Shown here: piece after piece, positions 42,159 to 52,813 of the stretch
Layout of the letters: each line of letters begins with the position of its first letter
Numbering within the stretch: the first letter of the stretch is position 1
Source of the DNA: Tridacna crocea
Taxonomy: Eukaryota; Mollusca; Bivalvia; Cardiida; Cardiidae
Assembly (NCBI GenBank): GCA_943736015.1
Contig: OX031070.1
Coordinates: 20,667,673 to 20,731,672, forward strand
Length of the DNA: 64,000 nucleotides
Direction: 5' to 3'
The notes under the pieces: model-generated
Told to the model about the DNA's origin: nothing
Database searches by the model: none
What the model saw: the letters and a program-made list of their open reading frames with translations, nothing else
Program-made: the position numbers and the translations under genes

Positions 42159-42159
42159 T

Positions 42160-42345
42160 TTAATCCTGAACCTGCTAATTAACTAAAATAAGATTTTCAA
42201 TTCGACAGTAAAATTATGATATTGCAGAAAATACGTTATTTCAATAATATGTTTTGGGGAGTGATACTACCTTCCCGGACAATGCAGAACCAAGATGAGA
42301 CTGTACATTCTGTCAAGGAATCGCTCTGATCAGCTTAACAGCTTA
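42160..42345 (+). mobile_element. Family C MITE, diverged
   Basis: TTTAATCCTGAACCTGCTAA, AACTAAAATAAGATTTTC, stem AAGATGAGACTGTACATTC, and GATCAGCTTAAC at the end; the right arm is decayed. Confidence 0.65.
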
Positions 42346-42503
42346 TATACAATATAATATCGGTTTATGAAAAGATCATAGAAAATGGAGGGGTTTTTTT
42401 CCATAAAATTTGGATAAAAGCAATTCTGATTGTTCAGACGAGTCGGAGCTGGTGTAAGTGTCGCTGTACTGTTTTGCAGTCAAAGCCTAAAAGGATAAAT
42501 ATC

Positions 42504-42719
42504 TTAACTTATTACCACACAATCCCCACTTTTTACGACCCTGAGAAAGAAGCCTTTAGAAAACATTGTGGGAAAAGGAGAAAATGCTGGTAACCAGCAT
42601 TTTCTCCTATTCCCACAATGTTTTCTACCCTTCACAAGACAAAGTCACTTTTATTTTGTCGCCTGTAAATACTTTCGATATGAACAAACCTAAAATTTTG
42701 TCGTTTGGTGATGAGTTAA
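42504..42719 (+). mobile_element. Family A MITE, intact
   Basis: TTAACTTATTACCACACAAT to TTTGGTGATGAGTTAA, 216 bp, with a small deletion right of the hairpin (CACAAGACAAAGTCAC). Confidence 0.9.
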
Positions 42720-43002
42720 CTCTTTAACAGACGACAGAACACTAGAGATGTCCAAATTAAGGTATATACAGACGAAGAAGTTTGGCTTAAGGATTACGAC
42801 CTCCGACTCACCGGTAAATATCGTGTGACATCAACGTTTTCGTAAAGACTTTTGGCCATTCAGGCTCGGCAGCTTCCGTCTTTTAATATGAGTATTAGGG
42901 ACCGTAGACCTTGTCATTTAAAAGAAGGGTTGCCAGCATTTACTGCTTTTCCGACATTGTATCCAAGTGTTTCCAAGAAATTGTGCGGTAATTGGTTTAA
43001 CA
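42716..43002 (-). mobile_element. Family A MITE, strongly diverged
   Basis: Starts TTAACTCTTTAACAGACGAC on the TTAA of the previous copy. It contains TGCCAGCATTTACTGCTTTT and ends near GGTAATTGGTTTAAC. The middle is not alignable by eye. Confidence 0.45.
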
Positions 43003-43049
43003 GTACTTATATATAATTAGGTTTATGCATATTTGTGACGGTGGTGGTG

Positions 43050-43225
43050 TTTTGTGAGAAGAGGGGAAATTTATTGTTAAAGGCACATTCTCTTTTTGTC
43101 TCATTGTTTTCAAAAGACGAAACAAAAGATGGCCAACAGTTCACTTATACAGTTTACTCTTTACCATATGGGAAAAAATTAGATTTGTTTAAACTGAAAG
43201 CATTTGCGTAGGACAAATCAATTGG
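43050..43225. mobile_element. Family A fragments
   Basis: GTGAGAAGAGGGGAAATTT / ACATTCTCTTTTTGTCTC is a decayed hairpin. TACTCTTTACCATATGGG followed by AACTGAAAGCATTTGCG is an end fragment. Confidence 0.45.
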
Positions 43226-43247
43226 GATTCAAATTGGCAAAATTAAC

Positions 43248-43495
43248 TTAACCCTTTCCCAAACAACAAAATTTTAGACTGGTCCAAATTGAAAGCACTT
43301 GCTAAGTTTTTTTCGCAGACGACAAAAAAAAACTTAACTCAAAAATTGAAATTTGTTTCCAATCCAACAGGATAGAAAACATTGTGGGAAAGGAGAAAAT
43401 GCTGGTTACCACCATTTTCTCCTTTTCCCACAGTGTTTTCAAAAGGTTTCTATTTCAGGGTCGTAAAAACCAGGGATTGTTTGGTAAAGGGTTAA
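43248..43495 (-). mobile_element. Family A MITE, arm-mismatched
   Basis: TTAACCCTTTCCCAAACAAC to TTTGGTAAAGGGTTAA. The left arm is CATTGTGGG but the right arm CCCACAGTG, an intermediate between the two stem subfamilies. Confidence 0.9.
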
Positions 43496-43496
43496 A

Positions 43497-43690
43497 GATA
43501 GGGTACCCTGGTGGTATTCGTGTAACCTCGCCTTTCATCGCCGAAAAACCTACGGATTCGGCTAACACTCGGGTAATCCGTAATCGATGCGAGGTACCAG
43601 CGTCTATCGGCTGATCATATACGGATCTATACGGATAACCCGAGTTACCAGAATGCGGACGTTTCTTTTGCGATGTTACACAAATCCTAT
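43497..43690. mobile_element. Family I foldback
   Basis: GTGTAACCTCGCCTTTCATCG, CTACGGATTCGGC and GGGTAATCCGTAATCGAT match, in inverse orientation, the element at 54783. The right arm holds GCGATGTTACACAAATCC. Confidence 0.7.
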
Positions 43691-43699
43691 TAGGATACC

Positions 43700-43839
43700 G
43701 TATCCTTAAAAGGTTAGAAAACTTTGTGGGAAAAGTAAGAAAATGGTGTTTACCAGCATTTTCTCCTCCTCCTGCCATGTTTTCAGAAGCCATATTTCTA
43801 AGGATCGTCAAATCAAGGAATTGCTTGGTGAATGTTTAA
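43700..43839 (-). mobile_element. Family A MITE, short
   Basis: GTTAGAAAACTTTGTGGGAA, CAGCATTTTCTCCTCCTCC, and an end AATTGCTTGGTGAATGTTTAA whose TTAA starts family C. Confidence 0.7.
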
Positions 43840-44051
43840 CCCTTATCCTGCTGAATAACTAAAATGAAACTTTCAGTTTGATAGGAGAAACCCAAATATT
43901 GCTACGTATTTCAACGTTATGTTTTGGGGACTGATACCCCCATATCTGACAGTGTAGATCTAAAATCAGACTGCACGTTCTGTGCAGTCTGATCTTCATC
44001 TACACTGTCCGCTTAAGGTCCGTGATTCGCGCTTAGCAGTCTAGGGGTTGA
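43836..44051 (+). mobile_element. Family C MITE, reference copy
   Basis: TTAACCCTTATCCTGCTGAAT at the left and AGCAGTCTAGGGGTTGA at the right; 216 bp. The central stem reads CAGACTGCACGTTCTGTGC and continues TCTGATCTTC, between ACAGTGTAGATC and CTACACTGTCC. Subterminal block GATTCGCGCTTAGCAG. No ORF of its own. Confidence 0.9.
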
Positions 44052-44207
44052 GATAGAGCAAGCTATCTATTCGACGGTTACTGGAACAATTTATCAACCA
44101 GTCTTTTTTTTTCCATGTACGCTGATAAAATTGGAGACGAGTTTTAGAACAAAATAGGTCCCATCTGCCTGTCCCGGGGGACGTTTATATGAGATCCTGA
44201 AATGTGT

Positions 44208-44435
44208 TTAACCCATTACCACACAATCCCTACTTTTGACGCCCCTGAGAAAGAAGACTTTTGAAACACTGTGGGAAAAGGAGAAAATGCTGGTAACCAG
44301 CATTTTCTCCTTTTCCCACAGTGTTTTCTACCCTTCCCAGCAAAAAATTCAAATTTTCAGTCACCTTTATTTTGTCGTCTGCAAATGCTTTCAATTTGGA
44401 CCAGTCTAAAATTTTCTCATGTGGTAAAGAGTTAA
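44208..44435 (+). mobile_element. Family A MITE, intact, C/G-arm subfamily
   Basis: TTAACCCATTACCACACAAT to ATGTGGTAAAGAGTTAA, 228 bp; stem CACTGTGGG / CCCACAGTG. Confidence 0.92.
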
Positions 44436-44576
44436 TAGGTTGAAAACCATTTTTGTCAGGCAGACTAATGTCGTTCGTGGAAGCGGCGTTGGTCTGTAAT
44501 TTTGTCCTAAGATCCTGAAGGAATAAGGGCAAAAAAGGATTTAAAAAAATTCAGCACGATAACGGTAGCTCAGTTT

Positions 44577-44720
44577 AGATAGTGTGGGATGGCTTTGAAA
44601 GAATATATAGTGCTGAGTTCTGATGAAAGAGTCTCCAGGAAAGCATGGATAGGCGGGCTGACCGCCGCAATATAAGTGAAATAATGTTGAAAACTGCATT
44701 ACACATCATTCAGTCAATCA
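44577..44720 (+). repeat. Family G dispersed repeat, uninterrupted
   Basis: GATAGTGTGGGATGGC, AAGAATATATAGTGCTGAG, CTCCAGGAAAGCATGGATAG, AATATAAGTGAAATAATG, TTGAAAACTGC. Confidence 0.7.
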
Positions 44721-45060
44721 ACCAGTTTAGATAGTAGTCAGCATGACGTTGTTTACGACATGAACGAATAAAAAACAAGACGTAATAAAATTGGAGAAAG
44801 TTCATAGCAAACTTGGCGCCATCTAAGGTTGAAGACTCGCGTTACGCGCTCTGTTGGTACATTTCTAGAGCGTTTTTCCACTTTGCCACATACCGATTTA
44901 ATCACGAATTCTTTTTACCAAGATTGTAAAATAAGACTTGTTTAAAAAACGGAAAAATATATTAAACGCCCATGCTAAAGTAGTATTTCATATTTAAGAA
45001 ATTATACTATTGTTTACGTCATGTGACTTTATGACTAAGCAGTATTCTGTCAAAAGGGGC
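44721..45060. other. Unique sequence
   Basis: Nothing recognised. Confidence 0.3.
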
Positions 45061-45290
45061 TTAACCCTTTACCACACAATGACGACTTTTAACACCCCTG
45101 AAAGAGAAGGCTTTTGAAAACATTGTGGGAAAAGGAGAAAATGCTGGTCACCAGCATTTTCTCCTTTTCACACAATGTTTTCTTCCCTATCAAAGAAAAA
45201 TCATTTTATATGAGTCACATTGAAAATGTCATCAGCAAATGCTGTCAATTCGGAAAGGTCTGAAATCTTGACGTGTGGTAAAGGGTTTAC
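45061..45290 (+). mobile_element. Family A MITE, intact
   Basis: TTAACCCTTTACCACACAAT to GTGTGGTAAAGGGTTTA; the right TTAA has one change. The hairpin tip is CTGGTCACCAG. Confidence 0.9.
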
Positions 45291-45331
45291 TGCATTAATA
45301 TAATGTATTACACCAAGCAAGTTATCGTAAT

Positions 45332-45563
45332 TGGGCTGCAACACTCGAAAAATAGGCATTCGGACATATGCGTAAAGTGTCTTCTCGGATCAGTCTGCGC
45401 AGTCCGCACAGGCCAATCCGAAACAACATTTCTCGTTTTTATGTAATTTTCTGTGTTGCACAAGTCTACTGTATCACAAAATCTAATGTAATCGTAAAGT
45501 GTCGTCTCGGATTAGCCTGCGCGGACTGCGCGAATGCCCCTTTTCGCGTGTTGCAAGCCATAT
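45332..45563. mobile_element. Family F, collapsed right core
   Basis: GCTGCAACACTCGAAAAATA at the left and CGTGTTGCAAGCCATATG at the right. The first core is present (GCGCAGTCCGCACAGG). The second core goes from GCCTGCGCGGACTGCGC directly to GAATGCCCC. Confidence 0.82.
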
Positions 45564-45613
45564 GACCATGGATCTGTAAAATTTATTTTGTCTAATATCT
45601 GACAGAATCATGA

Positions 45614-45740
45614 TGTACACTGGTCCTTGGACATGCAGAAATAGACCAATAGCATAACCTTTTGATTCAGGTCAGCCTGCACAGGTTAGCCAGGTTTGAA
45701 ACTGTTTGCAAATACTGTTTGCAAATGCACACCCTCCCCC
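45614..45740. mobile_element. Family E copy
   Basis: ACTGGTCCTTGGACATGCAG, GGTCAGCCTGCACAGG, GAAACTGTTTGCAAAT; the second half of the core is decayed. A C run follows at 45727-45737. Confidence 0.6.
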
Positions 45741-46599
45741 CCCCCCTTTTATGGCTCATTTCATAGAAACTTGTAATATAAAGAAACCATAAATGGAAGT
45801 TTGTAGTCAGAAATATAATACTGAATAATAAGTAATACCATGTCACCTTTAAAACTTTAAACGATATAGAGATATTTTCTGTATTAGACACCTGCTCCAA
45901 CCTTTTACTGACATACGTATGGCTAGTGGCCTGTATCATCTGTATTTTGTTATGTTGTAAATATACGGACTTAATTTTGATATTCCAGTACTAGCCATCT
46001 AATTGACTGAGACAGCTCGATCTATAGCCAATCTAATGGCTAGTCTTTTAAGATCAGAAAAACACATTTGAATAAAGAATGGTCTGTATATTTTAAACTG
46101 ATATCGCTCTTTTATGTAAGACGAAGTACCCATCTTTGATAAAAATAGAACAAAGTTGCACTACCTTTCGAATAGAAGGTAAACATGGAAACCCACGTGG
46201 ATGTCCTTTCTATCAATTCATGTGTAGATTCGTAAGCGGTTTGTAAAACGATATTTCATTTGCTTTTAGAAATATGATTTAAAGGGGGATAATAACCAGC
46301 ATCCAATAGAGGGCGCATCGCAGGAATCTCGGAATCGGGCTCAATCAGCCAAGGTAAGATCCACGTAGTGATCGTAAACTTGGCTCGCGAAGATGGGGTA
46401 CAATACCTAGTTTATTTGATGATTACACCGCAGATGCAGTGTATATTTTGAATCTCGTAAGTTTAAGAAATGGAGATATTCCTCATACTACTATTTACTG
46501 CAATTTAAATATTCTGTCTAGCCCGCTTGCGGTTATATATAGTGAAGCATAGTTGTTACAGTTTCATCCGGTGTACATGCCCAAGTGCCCTCGAAAACA
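45741..46599. other. Unique sequence
   Basis: About 0.85 kb. TTGGCTCGCGAAGATGGGG near 46380 resembles a string at about 16031; otherwise nothing recognised. Confidence 0.3.
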
Positions 46600-47460
46600 T
46601 TTGTTTTTGGGAAAGGTCACACTATGAGGTCAAATGATAAATTGTCATAAATGTGCTTCTTCGAGATATAACCTCAATGTTTATGGGTGCATTTAAAGAT
46701 AATTTGGCAAAATTATTCTTCTTTACCGATTGAAGTGTTCTTTGTATAATTTGTTCAGGTAGATCCAAGGCCAAGGTCACACTTATAAGTCAAATAATTA
46801 AATGTAGACCTTGCCCGAGCCAGGAATTCTACATTTGAAGATAATTTGGCGCAATTATTCCCCTTTATGAGTAGATGTACTGTTTAAAATACTTGATCAT
46901 ACACGTGAAACGCCAAAATCATCTTTTCAGGTCAACTGAGTCTTGACCGAATCACAACATCTACACATATGAATGGATTTCAAAATGAATTTGCACAAGT
47001 GTTCTACATTATGTACAGATGTGCCATTCCAAGAGGATTTTTTTCAGGAGGTTCAAGATCAAGGTAACACTTGATGGTCAAATGAGAATTTTTTTTACAC
47101 CTTTTCTACTTGGCTGATAACAGACGAAAAGGAGCATTAGGACATTTGCTTCCATGCAGGCTAATCTGAGGCTAATCTGAAACGACACTTTTCGTTTTCA
47201 TATAATTTTCTGTTTTGCAAAAGTCTACTGTAGCACAAAAACTAATGAAGTCGTAAAGTGCTGTTCCGAATTAGCCTGCGCGGACTGCGTAAGTTTATCC
47301 GAGACGAAACTTTACGCAAATGTTTGAATGCCCCCTTTTACGTGTTGCACGCCACTTAATGAGTATGCAAATGTCTCTCTGAATTATTTACTTCACTAGT
47401 TTCAAGGTCGAGGTCATACTTGAATATCATAAATTGTCCATTTTCGTTTTCATATATAGG
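46600..47460 (+). repeat. Degenerate ~158-bp tandem core repeat rich in GGTCA
   Basis: AGGTCACACTATGAGGTCAAA near 46616, CAAGGTCACACTTATAAGTC near 46771, CAGGTCAACTGAGTC near 46930, CAAGGTAACACTTGATGGTC near 47060 and TCAAGGTCGAGGTCATAC near 47402 are spaced by about 115-160 bp once the inserted family F element is removed. It looks like the core of another pearl-like element whose ends were not found. Confidence 0.55.
47115..47352. mobile_element. Family F inside the tandem array
   Basis: GACGAAAAGGAGCATTAGGAC, a shortened first core (CATGCAGGCTAATCTGAGG), second core TTAGCCTGCGCGGACTGCG, and ACGTGTTGCACGCC. Confidence 0.75.
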
Positions 47461-47880
47461 AAATACTCCTATAAGCCAAATGCAAATTTGAAACTTAGGG
47501 GACTTGAAATAGGATAGATGTGCTTTAAGAGATTGGTTACATTTTTCCCCAAGCACACTGTTTACTTACTAAACTGTGGCAGGCTCGACATGTTCCTCCT
47601 ATGCAGTCTTGTAGTTTGAGGTGCAAATGTTTCACAACCACCCCATTTTCTTACCTCAATCTTAACATTCTTTTAATTGCAAGTATTTCACTCTGCACTT
47701 CTTTTTACTAAATGCTGGTATCTAAATATAAGCCGAGTTTCGCTACAAGAGGTTAGACTACAACAACAAAAGTTTTGATTTCCCAAGTTGCCTGTGTCTG
47801 GTCGGTATCCCAGTGAACAAACTATTGAAACATTTCAAACTATTTACGCTGGATCTCTCTCCACAATCATATCCGATTCA
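47461..47880. other. Unique sequence
   Basis: Nothing recognised. Confidence 0.3.
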
Positions 47881-48001
47881 TAACTCTTTTGACTGGCTTT
47901 AGACAGATCTCTCGAGGGACTGTATTTTGTATTAATTGTATTTCCAATGGACTTGTATAAGCTATTGATGGTTTTGATGGTCGACTCTATCGAGGCATTA
48001 T
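47881..48001 (+). repeat. Family J dispersed repeat, copy 2
   Basis: CTTTTGACTGGCTTTAGAC, AGATCTCTCGAGGGACTG and TTTCCAATGGACTTG match 30568-30692. Confidence 0.75.
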
Positions 48002-48109
48002 GAAATAAACGATATATATTTTTTAATCTGTTGTGCTGCCACGTATGAGTGTGCCACCAGCGTTTTGTTGTTTATTATAACTATACCATTCATGAGAAAT
48101 TCTCATTGA

Positions 48110-48265
48110 CGGGGTAGGATGTAGAACAAGATCAAGCGGCACAAAACTTATAGTCTGATCTCTCTGCAACCTAATGCTAAACCTTGGCCAGGATCAATTA
48201 TCTTCAATCGTAGGGGAACTCCTCTTTTAAACTATTAAACACTTTTAGTTGGTAGCGAAAGAGTT
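48110..48265. mobile_element. Possible family C relic
   Basis: ACAAGATCAAGCGGCACAAAA and TAGTCTGATCTCTCTGC form a poor stem; ends lost. Confidence 0.3.
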
Positions 48266-48425
48266 AAGATTGAAGCGTCTCGAGTGATCTTTTCTTTTGA
48301 AATCTCGTTGAAGACGAGAGTGTCATTTCCATCGATATTTCGATGTTTTCAGACTCTCTAAAGACCTCTAGAAGATTTGGTCTACTAACCGTATTTCTAT
48401 ACAAATATGAATTCCCAAAACTTTC

Positions 48426-48660
48426 TTAACCCTTTACCACACAATCCAGGGTTTGAACGACCCCCGAGAATGAAGGCTTTTGAAAACATTGTTTCAAAAG
48501 AAGAAAATGCTGGTAACCAACATTTTCTTCTTTTCCCACAAATGTTTACTATCGTTTAAAAGACAACTTATATGTTTTGAGCCACATTTATAATTATTGT
48601 CGTCTGTAAAAGCTTTCAATTTGAACAGATCTGCATTTTTGTTCTCTGGTAAAGGATCCA
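48426..48660 (+). mobile_element. Family A MITE, symmetric stem change
   Basis: TTAACCCTTTACCACACAAT to TTCTCTGGTAAAGGATCC. The inner stem reads AAGAAGAAAATG and CATTTTCTTCTT, both arms changed from GGAG and CTCC. Confidence 0.8.
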
Positions 48661-48997
48661 AACCTAGATTTTGACCAGAGAGTTCAAACTTCGTAAGATT
48701 TGTGCTCGATGGGTCCCCACCTATTAACAGATTAACAATCGTGTAAAAATGGCCCAAAGTCTTTTTAAAAAGTACAAAAATCGTGACAAACACAGAATAT
48801 CAGAACTGTTCACAGATAATGAAAGCTGGGTTTATTGTTTTGAGCCATAGAGACGTGTCAGTGATAAACAGTGACTGCGCAAATACCAAGCTAAGGACGT
48901 TCACAAAAAATAAATAAACAAAACAGCTATAATATTATAGCTGTACATGTATATGCAATATTTTCCTTAAATCAGAAGGTCCAATAATTATTACTCA
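48661..48997. other. Unique sequence
   Basis: Nothing recognised. Confidence 0.3.
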
Positions 48998-49402
48998 GGA
49001 TCATGTACAGAAGGGCCGAACTGTTACAGGCAGAACAATTTCTTACAAAAGTGAAGAAACACTATGAAAAACGGAGACCTAAACCGGGTTTAGGCGCTTT
49101 TGCCTTATCCATGCTCAATTATCCGCAATCGTTCAGAATTTCTTGGAAACGGAAAAGATAGTACAACTTCACCATCCACCTTATTCTTCCTACCTTAGTC
49201 CATGTAACTTTCTCTTTTCCTATATAAGAGAAAAACTCTCTCTGAACGTCGATACGACTCTGAAAATGCTTTGGGAAGTGTCATTTTGTAGTGTCTGCTG
49301 GGCTTTTCCAAATAAGCCTATTTTGCTGCTTTCACAGAATGGATTTCCAGATTTGAAAAAAAAAGTATTTCTGTCAAGGGAGAGTATTCTGAAAGGATGA
49401 AA
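48998..49402 (+). pseudogene. mariner-like transposase C-terminal relic
   Basis: A decayed DNA transposase, the only recognisable protein remnant here. In the frame running from about 49101 to 49400 the translation contains AIVQNFLETEKIV, HHPPYSSYLSPCNF and REKLS, the classic mariner pattern (HHPPYSPDLAPCDFFLF-type box and downstream K-E-L block). It stops at TGA after SILKG. Upstream, KHYEKRRPKPGLGAF lies in a different frame and GRTVTG in a third, so at least two frameshifts separate the pieces. The catalytic D of the PCDF box is N, and the HDNA box reads IHAQ. The N-terminal half and terminal repeats were not found, so it is inactive. Confidence 0.85.
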
Positions 49403-51046
49403 TGAATGCAATATAATTATGCATGTAATTTAATGCGTCTCATAGACACCCAGTGACAGTTAAATGAACGACTCTCTTGCAACTGTTTGTTCTTAAAATT
49501 GAAGACAGGTATTTTTAATTTAGTATTAGGGGTATTGTATTTTAACATGTGAGAACAAGACATTTATCTTCGGATTTTTTTCTTAGATAATAAAACAAGG
49601 AATACGTCTAAATGTAGTTTAATAAGATATCAATTTTCCTTCAATTCCACCATTCTTTCATTGTTTGCATTGACTGTAGTTGCATAAAAATTGCTAAAGT
49701 CATACCTGAGGGAAATTCAGACATCAGGTAGGCGAAGCAATTCATTATTTGTTATGATGTCTCCCCAGGAGGCAATCATAAATCGTTACACATTTTTTTC
49801 ACATCCTGATGTATTACAATCACGATTGGTGTCCATTTAATATAATAATAAGGTATCTCGGGAATAATCGTTTTGATCAAACCTGGCCTGTAGTGACCGG
49901 TATCTCGCGTCATATACTGTTCATAATTTCAAGCCCTGACAATCATATAAGAACGTGCCTAGAGGATTCGGTAGGCGACGGCAAAGGACGCAAACAGTGC
50001 CGATACCACACACACCAGATACTACAAATATGGAAATAAATAACTGTATTTTTATCTCAAGCTATTGATTGTTTTCTACCGTGTTCTAGGCTAACGTAAA
50101 AGTAATAACTATGGATATATAATTATATTTCCCTAAAGAGAAGTAGAGCAATTAAATGCTTTTGAAGTTACTTGTAGGCTATATTGATATATACACGTAC
50201 TAAGCTAAATATGGCCATGATTTCTACAGGTATCTTCTTTTAGGTCACCCTTCTTGAAATTTGCCAATACAGACCCTCACCGTCCCTCTCTACGACTGTC
50301 TGTCCTCCCGTTCCTAAATGATTAAATATCTTCTCGTAAGAATCCTATTTTTCAACAGATTAAGTAAGAGCAGCCATCTTTGATCACACGATAAACAGCA
50401 TTCTTTTCTCATATAGTTAAGTGCCTTACATAAACTTTCATTTTCGTCTCCAGTCTCGACTGTTATTCTACTGAATGTCTCTTAAGTATTCTGCATACAA
50501 CTCAAATTTCAGGCGTATCTATGATATACTTTTGAATAGATCGGAGTTTACACAGCATTTGTTTTAGGTTTTTGCAGAGGAAACAGTCTAACCCTCTTGC
50601 CTCGAAGCTCGAGACCTCGAGTTTTCCTATCTTGCATGTTAACATGATGGAATACCTCACAAAAGATGTCATGTAATGTCTGTTTGGTAAAAGACGAATC
50701 GTCTCCTAGGTTCATATATTCAAGATTTATTGCCAAGAAACTTTTGGAAGCGTAGTTTCATGGAACCACAAAACTGATTGTGTAGAATGGATATATTATG
50801 ACTTTCGAGTATTTTATTCTGACAGAGATATTTACTTCATATCCCTGGCTCAGAAATCGTACAATCATGGAGGTAACCACAGGGTCAACAGGCTTAATAT
50901 TATTTTCATAGCATCATGTGGCTTGTCTCAGTCAAAATTGTTTAAACTCTGTACTTTATTTTAAAAAGAGAGCCCATGCGCATCTGTTTCGCTTAAACCA
51001 GTACAGAGAAACTCAAGCAATTTTTGTCCACAAGGCTTGCATATAA
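49403..51046. other. Unique AT-rich sequence
   Basis: About 1.6 kb without a recognised gene or repeat. Short ORFs are unsupported. Confidence 0.35.
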
Positions 51047-52813
51047 TTATACGCCCGAAGGGTCGTATTATGTTATACCCACGGTCGTCTGTCCGTCCGT
51101 TAGCAATTTCTTGTGTGCGCAACTCCTACAGTTTCCATCGGAATTATTTGAAAGCTGCCACACTCTATGGTGTTTAGTTATGCACCTGACTCTTAGAATT
51201 TGGATCGCTGTTTGATTTCTAAAATTATCTGCCCTTTATTTCTGAAATAACCAACTTTTCACTTTGAATTTTTGTCTAGGCCATACCTTCCAAACGATAA
51301 AAGGTATCAACTTGAAACTACATACACTGATATAACACATTATGAAGAAGTGCAGTGCACATGAACCATAACTCTGCCCTCTTTATTTTATGAGTTACTG
51401 CCCTTTGCTAATTTTCAGTTTGAATTTTTGTCCAGGCCATAATTTCCAAACTGTAAAAGCTATTAACTTGGAACTTCATACACTGATAGAACCCATTATG
51501 GAGAAGTGTTTTGCTCATGAACCATAACTCTGCCACCTTTATTTTTTAGTTGTTGCCCTTTGTTATTTTTCAGTTTGAATTTTTGTCCAGGCCATAACTT
51601 CCAAACTATAGAAGCTATTAACTCGGAACTTCATACACTGATAGAACCAACCCATTATGGAAAAGTGTAGTGCACTATGGAGAAGTGTTCCGTCAAGAAA
51701 TGTGGAAGGAGTTGCCTTCACAAGAAATGGAATGAAATATAACATGAAACCCCCTTTTTCCATGATACCTTATTACAAAAAGAAGGGCAAATAACTGTGG
51801 TGTTGCACGCTCAATGTAGGTGAAACTTTTTTTTCCTGCATTTCCTAATGGGGGTTGACAGATGTGACAAGTTCAATGTAAAAACTTTGTATAGTTTTGA
51901 AGACAAGACTCCAAACATCAAAAGTGTACTTGAGTGTAACTTAAGTGAAACTTTAAATCGCTCTCAGTCGGCCATTTTGCCTCGAATCAAAAATACAAAA
52001 AAATTGTCTCGGGAGAATGGGTCATTGTACATGTGTATAAAGTTTCACGAAATTCCGTCAAATGGTATTGGAGATATTTGCCGGGACGGTACACGGACGG
52101 AGGGACGGACGGACGGACAACGCTAAAACTATATCCCACCGCCTACGGCGGGGAATAAAAAGCATTGTGGGAATGTCAAGTGATTAGCATTCTCTGTCAC
52201 CTTTATTTTTTTGAGTTATTGCCCTTTGTTAATTTTCAGTTTGAATTTTTGTCCAGGCCAAAACTTCCAAACTATAAAAGCTATTTACTTGGAACTTCTT
52301 ACACTGATAGAACCCACTATGGAGAAGTGTAGTGCACATGAACCATAACTCTGCCACCTCTATTTTTTAAGTTATTGCCCTTTGTTAATTTTCAATTTGA
52401 ATTTTTGTAAAGACCATTACTTCCAAACATCAAAAGCAATCATCTTGAAACTTCAAAGACGAATAGAACGCATTATGTAGAAGTGCATTGCATAAGAAGC
52501 ATAACTCTGCCTTACTTCTTTTTGAGTTCTTGCCTTTTGTTAGTTTTCACTTTGATTTTTCGTCTAGGCCATAATTTCTAAAATATAAAAGCTATGATCT
52601 CAAACCTTTAAAGACTGATAGAACACATTGTGGATAAGAGCAATTCACAAAATTTGTAACTGTGCCACCCTTATTCTTTTAGTTGTTGTCCTTTAATATT
52701 ATTCACATATCATGGTGAATAACTACTCCTCATTCATGGCCCATCCGTCATTTCAACTCATTTCACTGACAAGCCCCTTCGGGCGTATATGCGCCGCTCT
52801 GCGAGGCTCTTGT
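51047..52813 (+). mobile_element. Pearl/Helentron-like element P5
   Basis: The head is ATACGCCCGAAGGG. GTCTGTCCGTCCGT and then core units with TTTTTGTC..GGCCATA at about 51270, 51425, 51578, 52244, 52403 and 52556 follow (steps 153-159 outside the insertion). The 3' end has CCCTTCGGGCGTAT, an exact inverted copy of the head, then a hairpin (GCCGCTCTGCGAGGC) and CTCTTGTT. Element Q is nested at 51689-52185. It is the clearest example of the shared architecture. Confidence 0.88.
51689..52185 (-). mobile_element. Element Q nested in P5
   Basis: Reverse-complement match to 56150-56680: CCGTCAAGAAATGTGG, ACATGAAACCCCC, ACTGTGGTGTTGCAC, the (GGAC)n tract near 52096-52120, CCGCCTACGGCGGGG hairpin and AGCATTGTGGGAATGTCAAG. 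P5 core units resume on both sides. Confidence 0.87.

Noticed and set aside
43455-43811. 118-codon ORF on the minus strand
   Set aside because: It spans family A and family I repeats; the translation is repeat-derived.
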